This document shows positions 58,767-64,000 of a stretch of 64,000 nucleotides of DNA, one piece after another. Position 1 is the stretch's first letter, and every line of letters begins with the position of its first letter. The notes beneath the pieces are model-generated. The model did no database searches and was not told where the DNA came from. It saw only the letters and a list, made by a program, of their open reading frames with translations. The stretch comes from Verpa conica (lineage: Eukaryota > Ascomycota > Pezizomycetes > Pezizales > Morchellaceae). A program made the translations under genes and the position numbers. The stretch covers positions 682,001 through 746,000 of the forward strand of contig JAUFSD010000021.1 in NCBI GenBank assembly GCA_033030425.1. Reading direction: 5' to 3'.

Positions 58767-60350
58767 TGTGAAACTAGCCTATACAATTGTCCAGGCTACG
58801 TCCCGCTAAGCTTAGAGTTCAGTCCGAAGTTATAAGATACCAACTACCAAGGTCTCCTTAGTCAACGGTAGTAGTTAATCCTTTAAATCGCACAAGAGAG
58901 TCTCGAACTACGATAACAACAAGATTCACTAGAGTTAGTTTGATAAGAGCGGAAAGCGGTTCAGTTGAAGCTCGAAAGTCACGAGTAAGAGTGTTTGAAT
59001 AATGTTTGAAGGTAACATTAGTTCGATAGACCCAACTATATTGATAAGACTTGTTCTTCCCGTTGATGTTCTGGTAAAGAGACAAATCTGCCAACTATTT
59101 TATATACCGCGGTTTGGGCTCGCGGATTTGTTCTAACTCCTAATACAAACGCCTGGGAACCACCGAAGACCCTGAAAACTTGCCAAGCAATCACGCCATA
59201 CAGTACAAATCTTACGATACAGACCAAACGCCAATACAAATACATTCCCCCCATACTTATACAAATCCCGACCAGTCCAAGCGCTTTGTCCCGGCCCTAC
59301 CGTTGTAAAAGTACACAAGCCCTTGCTCTAGTTGGGACAGCAGGTGATGTCTAAAGAACTGGGACACTATGGACACATGGACTAGGAGACTGGAAAGACT
59401 GGAACTAGAGCAGGTACTTGGTATTGAATGCAAGTTGAAGGATAGAGAGCTAAAACTAAGTACTGGGGAAATGGCTCAATACTTATAGTATGGCCGAAAC
59501 ATGAAAGGGAAGGGGCTGACACACGTAGCGTGTCAGACAACATAAAACAAGAAACATGATACGTGATATGAAACTAAGGAGATTTTGATGTCGTGGCAAG
59601 CCACATCATCCCATACATGAAACACAAATAAGACTAGACATGAAACTGATATGAAACGAGCAAGGCTGACTGGTAGTTGAGTAACAATTTGTCACCAAGT
59701 TAGAACTGATGATTTGTCGTTCTTGACAACCGTCTATTCTAGTCAAGCCCAAAGGTGTACTAGAGTAATGCAATCATGTAAAGCTGTTAGTGAACCAATC
59801 TGTACTTTGTGGATGGGCCGATAGGTGTACTAACCACCGTATCCGTTCCGTCCTTGCATGTTCCCTCGTGGCAGAGAGTCACCAAAACCCTTTGGTACTA
59901 ATCAACAAGCAGTACTGGGAAGCGGGGCCTTTCTCCATACCGTTAGTTGTCAAGAAACATGCCCCGACTGGCGGAGGGCACAACTCCGTCAGTTCTTATC
60001 CAATTTCCTTGATTCTTTTACCAGTCAGCTCCAAAACATGCCCTCTCATTCACCTTCCGGATTTGGTTCGGACGGACGAATTTTCCTGCCGCTCCAGGGG
60101 TTATTTTTGGGGTCAAAAGCTTGTGTTTTTACTATGCATTTACAGCAACTTTGAGGTGCCCCCCAGCCCCCGGTGGGTGGCATAGTGGGGCGCCCTGCAG
60201 AAGACAGCCGCCAGCAACTGTATCCACACGTGCTTCTCCCCAAACCCCTGTTATGTTTGAGAAACGAACAAGGGATCAAATTACTTAGATAGTCAAACAA
60301 GTGGTCTTCATGGTTCCCAGAAATACTCCTCTTATCAGGTACCTACAACA
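58767..60350 (+). repeat. LTR-A interrupted by a solo LTR-B
   Basis: Starts TGTGAAACTAGCC (diverged terminus) at 58767 and ends CCTACAACA at 60350. Contains an LTR-B copy at 59304-59728. Without it the length would be about 1,154 bp, like the other complete copies. Confidence 0.85.
59304..59728. repeat. Solo LTR-B, 425 bp, with target duplication ACCGT
   Basis: TGTAAAAGTACAC start, GTTCTTGACA end, ACCGT at 59299-59303 and 59729-59733. Reverse orientation relative to the copy at 51462-51884, otherwise nearly the same sequence. Confidence 0.9.
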
Positions 60351-60691
60351 GTAAGCCTGTAGCGGCAGTGATATCAATTGTTGGGGAGAATACTCAAAAA
60401 ACCTCAGGTTCAGCATATCTCTGTTTATTATAAGGGGATCCAATGCTTGCACAAATCTGTAGTTAATAAAAAAACTGTTTTGTGCTGAACTAGTGTTACG
60501 AAATAGAGATCTATATACAATTTCTGTTAGAGGATAGAATACGTATGGAAAGGAACATGTTGCAAAGAGAACAAAAAGATTACTTACAGAATAGTACATA
60601 TAATAATAGAGATGTATGCTAAGAAATATAGAGATAAAAGGCGTGAGTTCTAATCAATTAACTACATAGTGAAAAACAAAAGAAAAAGAAA
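60351..60691. other. AT-rich segment downstream of the TET/JBP-like gene
   Basis: Between the end of an LTR-A and the stop of the minus-strand gene. A minus-strand frame (60599-60285) with aromatic-rich sequence runs partly into the LTR. No family recognised. Confidence 0.4.
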
Positions 60692-61654
60692 TCAAGTCCA
60701 GTGCTTCTTCCCATGCTTAAGCACCTGACGTTTCTTCCAATCAATATTACTTTTATGAGTAAACAAGTCCAGGGAATTGCAAGTTCCTGAAGTGATAGGA
60801 GTCACATTATGTGCAATTAGAGCACCAAAGAAAAAAAGTACATCACCTGGAACTAATTCCATGACTGTCTTGCATTGCCATAAAACCAAATCACCTCCAG
60901 TCCACGTACCCAAAGAAACAACACAGTTGTAACCAGCCCCATAATCCTGCCAGTCCTGATGGGTACCACTAGAACCGCCGTCAGAATTCAATTCTTGGTT
61001 GATTGCAACTCCAGACCAGGCTCCGGCAAGGGGAGATAGGTTGGCGGGTAATTATTGTTTGATACTGGTAAACTTTTGATACATTGTAGGAGATACCAGG
61101 CGAAGAGTATTGGAGAAATAGGTGATTAGGAGTTTATTGAGGTCTAAAAACTGCTGGGAATGAGGAGAATCGCTGAGATATTCAGAACTATAAAAAATAT
61201 CTTGACTGTAGTTGGCCCAAAAAGCATAATGCCTATCATTGAAAGCTCCACGAATGGTGGCAGAGGTTTTGGTGTGAGGGAGAACGCTTTGACTTTCCGA
61301 TAAAGTATTGATAAAGTTCATTGGTACCCGGAATCGATAAGCCAAAATATTGCCATTATGATCAACGATTTGGTGATGTGCTGGAGTACTTTCGATGCGT
61401 TTAAAGGTGGAAAGAAGCTGGTCATTATGTGGTGGAAGAGTTTTTGCCTTTTTCATATCTTTAAGGTTGGTGTAATTGAGCAAGGAAGTAGTCGACTGAA
61501 TACCAATTTGTAAATCACTCCAACGTTTGAGAATGCATTTAATTCCATGAGATAGCCCGCAGGTGAAAGACTGGTACGAATCCTGGTAGATACCTTCCCG
61601 TAGTAGGTAATCTAACTGTTGATTCGCTTTGTCGAATTGCTTAGAGGAAGACAT
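60692..61654 (-). pseudogene. TET/JBP-like 2-oxoglutarate/Fe(II) dioxygenase, one in-frame stop
   Basis: Family members oxidise 5-methylcytosine or thymine in DNA. A single reading frame of 320 codons from ATG 61654 (MSSSKQFDKANQQLDYLL), broken only by TAA at 61052-61054 (codon 201); the frame is unchanged on both sides. The C-terminal third has the double-stranded beta-helix: GAWSGVAINQE, the HxD iron pair in GTHQDWQDYGAGYNC (His232, Asp234), SLGTWTGGDLVLW, LVPGDVLFFFGALIAHNVTP with the distal His282, and NSLDLFTHKSN. Where the 2-oxoglutarate-binding Arg is expected (just before NSL) there is Cys292, one C-to-T step away. The gene has no introns and lies between two same-orientation LTR-A sequences. 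Family assignment is from motif pattern; activity is doubtful. Confidence 0.72.
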
Positions 61655-61862
61655 GACAATCGTAATGTAGTAAGGCGAAGGAATGATAGAGAGAAGAGAA
61701 AAGAGGAAGGAAAGAGAAAGAGAGGAGATAATATAGGGAAATCTTGCCAAGAAATATTTGGCCGCCACTAATGACTAATAGATTAGTCATCAAATTTTTT
61801 CTGACAAGCAAAATCACCTACGTGATATATGCCTGTTTTCCCCCGAGTCAATTGGCAGCAAG
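61655..61862. promoter_or_regulatory. Upstream region of the TET/JBP-like gene
   Basis: About 200 bp from the ATG to an LTR-A start at 61863. On the minus strand it is C/T-rich just before the ATG (61675-61735). The frame is open further up but has no ATG. Confidence 0.35.
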
Positions 61863-61948
61863 TGTAAAACTGGCCTATACAATTGTCCAGGCTACGTCCC
61901 GTTCAGCTCAGAGTTCAGTTCGAAGGTATAAGATACCAGCTACCAAGG
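61863..61948 (+). repeat. LTR-A start fragment (86 bp)
   Basis: TGTAAAACTGGCC to CTACCAAGG, cut where an inverted LTR-A begins. Confidence 0.8.
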
Positions 61949-62896
61949 TGTTGTAGGTGTGAAGAATAGCGGAGTAACAGCTTAGGACGCAAGTCCTAAT
62001 GGTATAACTCTACAGGTACGATGCACAGAAAGAAGCGTAAAGCCAGTGAATGGGTAATAGCAACAGAGTAAACTATTACTGTAAAGAACAGGCAAGCGAG
62101 AATTCTGAGCATGTAATACCAAACAAGATAGCGTTGTAGATTGGTGTCTATGTCTAGAGAATTACTGTCCCAGAAAGAGGGAGAACGGCCCGCTATTTAT
62201 ACAGAAAAGTCCTTTATCCTCCAACCGAGATAACTATGTAAAAACCGAGGTGGGAACGCCGTTTGACCCTGAAAACCGTAACAAAGTAAAGGTAACCAAA
62301 AGAAATGAGTAATACAATGCTTGTAAGCGAAATGGTGTGTTGAGTAAACATAAATAAGCGCAACAAAATATGACTCATAACAAATGGCGCAATACATGTG
62401 AGTAATAAGGTATGCGACCTTTCGATAAACATTAGTAGTTATGTAAAAATGTAATAAATGTAAAAATGTATCAAAAAAACAATCAGTACTGCCGTCGTAA
62501 TAAAATGTAGCAAATGGAGATAAAATGTTATACAATCAAGGAAAGACAGACTGAGAATCTCGAAAAAATAACAGTAGGCACCTGATAAGAAGAGTAGTTC
62601 TGGGAACCATGAAGGCCACTTGTTTGACTATCTAGGTATTTTGACATTTTATTCGCTTCTCGACGCAGACAGGAGATTCGGGAGGAAGCGCGTGGGGATA
62701 CAATTGCTGGCGGCTATTTCCTGAGGAACGCCCCACTGTGCTACCCACCGAGTGCTGGGGGCCTCTCAGAGTTGCTGTAAAAGCATAGTAAAAACACAAG
62801 CTTTGGACTCCAAAAATAATCCCTGGAGCATCAGAAAAACTTGTCCGTCCGAACCAAATTCGGAGGATATATGAGAGAGCATGATTTGGAGCTGAC
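61949..62896 (-). repeat. Inverted LTR-A fragment holding an LTR-C
   Basis: Starts TGTTGTAGG at 61949, is interrupted by LTR-C (61958-62573), resumes CACCTGATAAG and ends truncated at GGAGCTGAC (62896). Same head-to-head junction type as 54974/54975. Confidence 0.8.
61958..62573. repeat. Solo LTR-C, 616 bp, with target duplication GTAGG
   Basis: TGTGAAGAATAGCGG start, CTCGAAAAAATAACA end, GTAGG on both sides (61953-61957, 62574-62578). Same length as, and opposite orientation to, 50505-51120. Confidence 0.9.
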
Positions 62897-63270
62897 TGTA
62901 ACACAATCACACACTAGTTTAGTGCAAGCACTACTCGGCACTAATCTAGTGGATAAATTGTGGTAGGGGGAGGTTTCAGGCTAAGCCTAGTAGCTATCTC
63001 AAAGAGATTGACTAACTAGACTAGACTCGGTAGGCTAATATACGGATATGAACTAAAGGTAGCCGGTCAATTGCATATATTGATAACTAACTTAGGTAGC
63101 TGAATCCTGCCGACCCAAAACTAGCTAGACACGGCAGGTTTTATACTAAAACAAAAACATACATAAACTAGCCGGGGCAGTCCATGCTCCGGTCCAAAAA
63201 CAGATAAACAGTAATCAAAAATAACCCAGCACAACCATTCCTCCATTTCTGTCATGTTCCTCCGATCCCG
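62897..63270. repeat. Probable fragment of a fourth LTR family
   Basis: Begins TGTAACACAATCACAC, an LTR-like start, directly at the end of truncated LTR-A, and runs AT-rich without coding capacity to about 63270, where an LTR-C fragment takes over. No second end seen. Confidence 0.4.
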
Positions 63271-63381
63271 GTATTATTTTTTCGAGATGCTCAGTCTGTC
63301 TTTCCTTAATTGTATAACATTTTATCTCCATTTGCTACATTTTATTACGATGACAGTTCTGAATGTTTTCTTGATACATTT
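63271..63381. repeat. LTR-C fragment
   Basis: About 110 bp matching the start of the copy at 50505 (TTATTTTTTCGAGAT, then TCAGTCTGTCTTTCCTT), cut by the next LTR. Confidence 0.8.
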
Positions 63382-63740
63382 TGTAAAAACCGATCACCTA
63401 TTGGGGAACAGCAGGCGATAATCACAAGGCAAGGCTAGTATCGAGAGACTAGGAACTCGAGGACAAGGTAGGTATGGTAACAATATAAGTTGTTGCGTGA
63501 AGAACTAACTAACTGACAGAGATGCGTCCCTTTTATACCCTTTCTGGAGGGACGCTGAGATCAACAATGAGACAATATGAAACTGAAGGAGCGACCTCCT
63601 TCTACATGAAACTATAGACGTCTCGTCCTGCGAGGCGTACTTCTTACATGACCAATGATAACAGGAATCCTACGAGATATGAAACGATACATGAAACAAG
63701 GAGATAGACAAGGCAGACTAGGAAATGGGTGTTCTTGACA
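63382..63740. repeat. LTR related to LTR-B (359 bp), 3' LTR of an element running off the window
   Basis: TGTAAAAACCGATC start and GTTCTTGACA end, the same terminal pattern as LTR-B with ATATGAAAC/ACATGAAAC repeats. Read on the minus strand it is preceded by a polypurine tract (GGAGAGGGA at 63744-63755), so it is the 3' LTR of a minus-strand element. Confidence 0.7.
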
Positions 63741-64000
63741 GTAGGTCCCTCTCCAAGGGCGAAGTTCCTACGAGACCGGAGTCTCAGTTTTGTTGCCTGA
63801 GGCGGCGTTGGATGTTGCGACGGTGGCGAGCTCCCTTAGAGAGCTTGCGTTGGTATTGGGGAGTAGGGATGGGAAGGTCTGGGTCTTCCGCGGATTGTTC
63901 GAAGGTGACTTGGGGTTTGATGTTTCCCCAAGAATCGTAGGAGTTTGCGGTGGAGGGGGCAGACTCAGCTGCTGGTGGAGCGTAGGCAAGGGGGACAAGT
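63741..64000 (-). mobile_element. Internal 3' end of a third retroelement, truncated by the window
   Basis: A minus-strand frame (63998-63768) is Pro/Ser/Thr-rich (LPPPPQTPTILGETSNP) and ends 28 bp before the LTR. It is probably the C-terminus of that element's last gene; the domains lie to the right of the window. Confidence 0.4.

Overview
This window is filamentous-ascomycete nuclear DNA. Its genes are broken by short introns (mostly 50-65 nt, GT...AG, with CTAAC/CTGAC-like branch sites), and the protein set is typical of that group: a Cdc11-type septin, a Whi3-type RNA-binding protein, the Ssk1 response regulator, a Sat4/Hal-type kinase, a PROPPIN and a dynein light intermediate chain. Long AT-rich gene-poor stretches and heavy nested transposon load would suit a Pezizomycete (truffle/morel/cup-fungus type), but that placement is inference only.

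Layout. 1-34.2 kb is the host-gene half. It holds a septin 3' part (+), WHI3-like (-), SSK1-like (+), a Hal/Sat4-like kinase (+), a membrane spermine/spermidine-synthase-like protein (-) facing a CCDC97-family gene (+), a PROPPIN (-) and a dynein light intermediate chain (+). Between them are long low-complexity leaders and AT-rich gaps (about 12.3-15 kb and 27.3-30.2 kb) carrying hairpin MITEs. These genes show no operon-like grouping; SSK1 and the kinase are both stress-signalling functions but lie about 7 kb apart.

34.2-64 kb is a nested transposon zone. A Ty3/gypsy chromovirus with about 1.1-kb LTRs (LTR-A) lies on the minus strand. Its 3' LTR is split by an 8.8-kb Plavaka-type DNA transposon (37661-46451), which has an intact two-exon transposase and extra cargo genes: a DUF6532-like gene with one stop and one frameshift, and an acidic/proline-rich unknown with an apparent frameshift. 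The gypsy body is further broken by two solo LTRs of other families (LTR-B, LTR-C), each with a clean 5-bp target duplication. A second, internally deleted gypsy copy follows.

Between two same-orientation LTR-A sequences (60351-61862) lies a TET/JBP-like 2-oxoglutarate/Fe(II) dioxygenase gene with a single in-frame stop. This family makes oxidised thymine or cytosine bases in DNA and is known to travel with transposons in fungi. The co-location of a Plavaka element with cargo and a TET/JBP gene is the most interesting signal here. The window ends inside a third retroelement.
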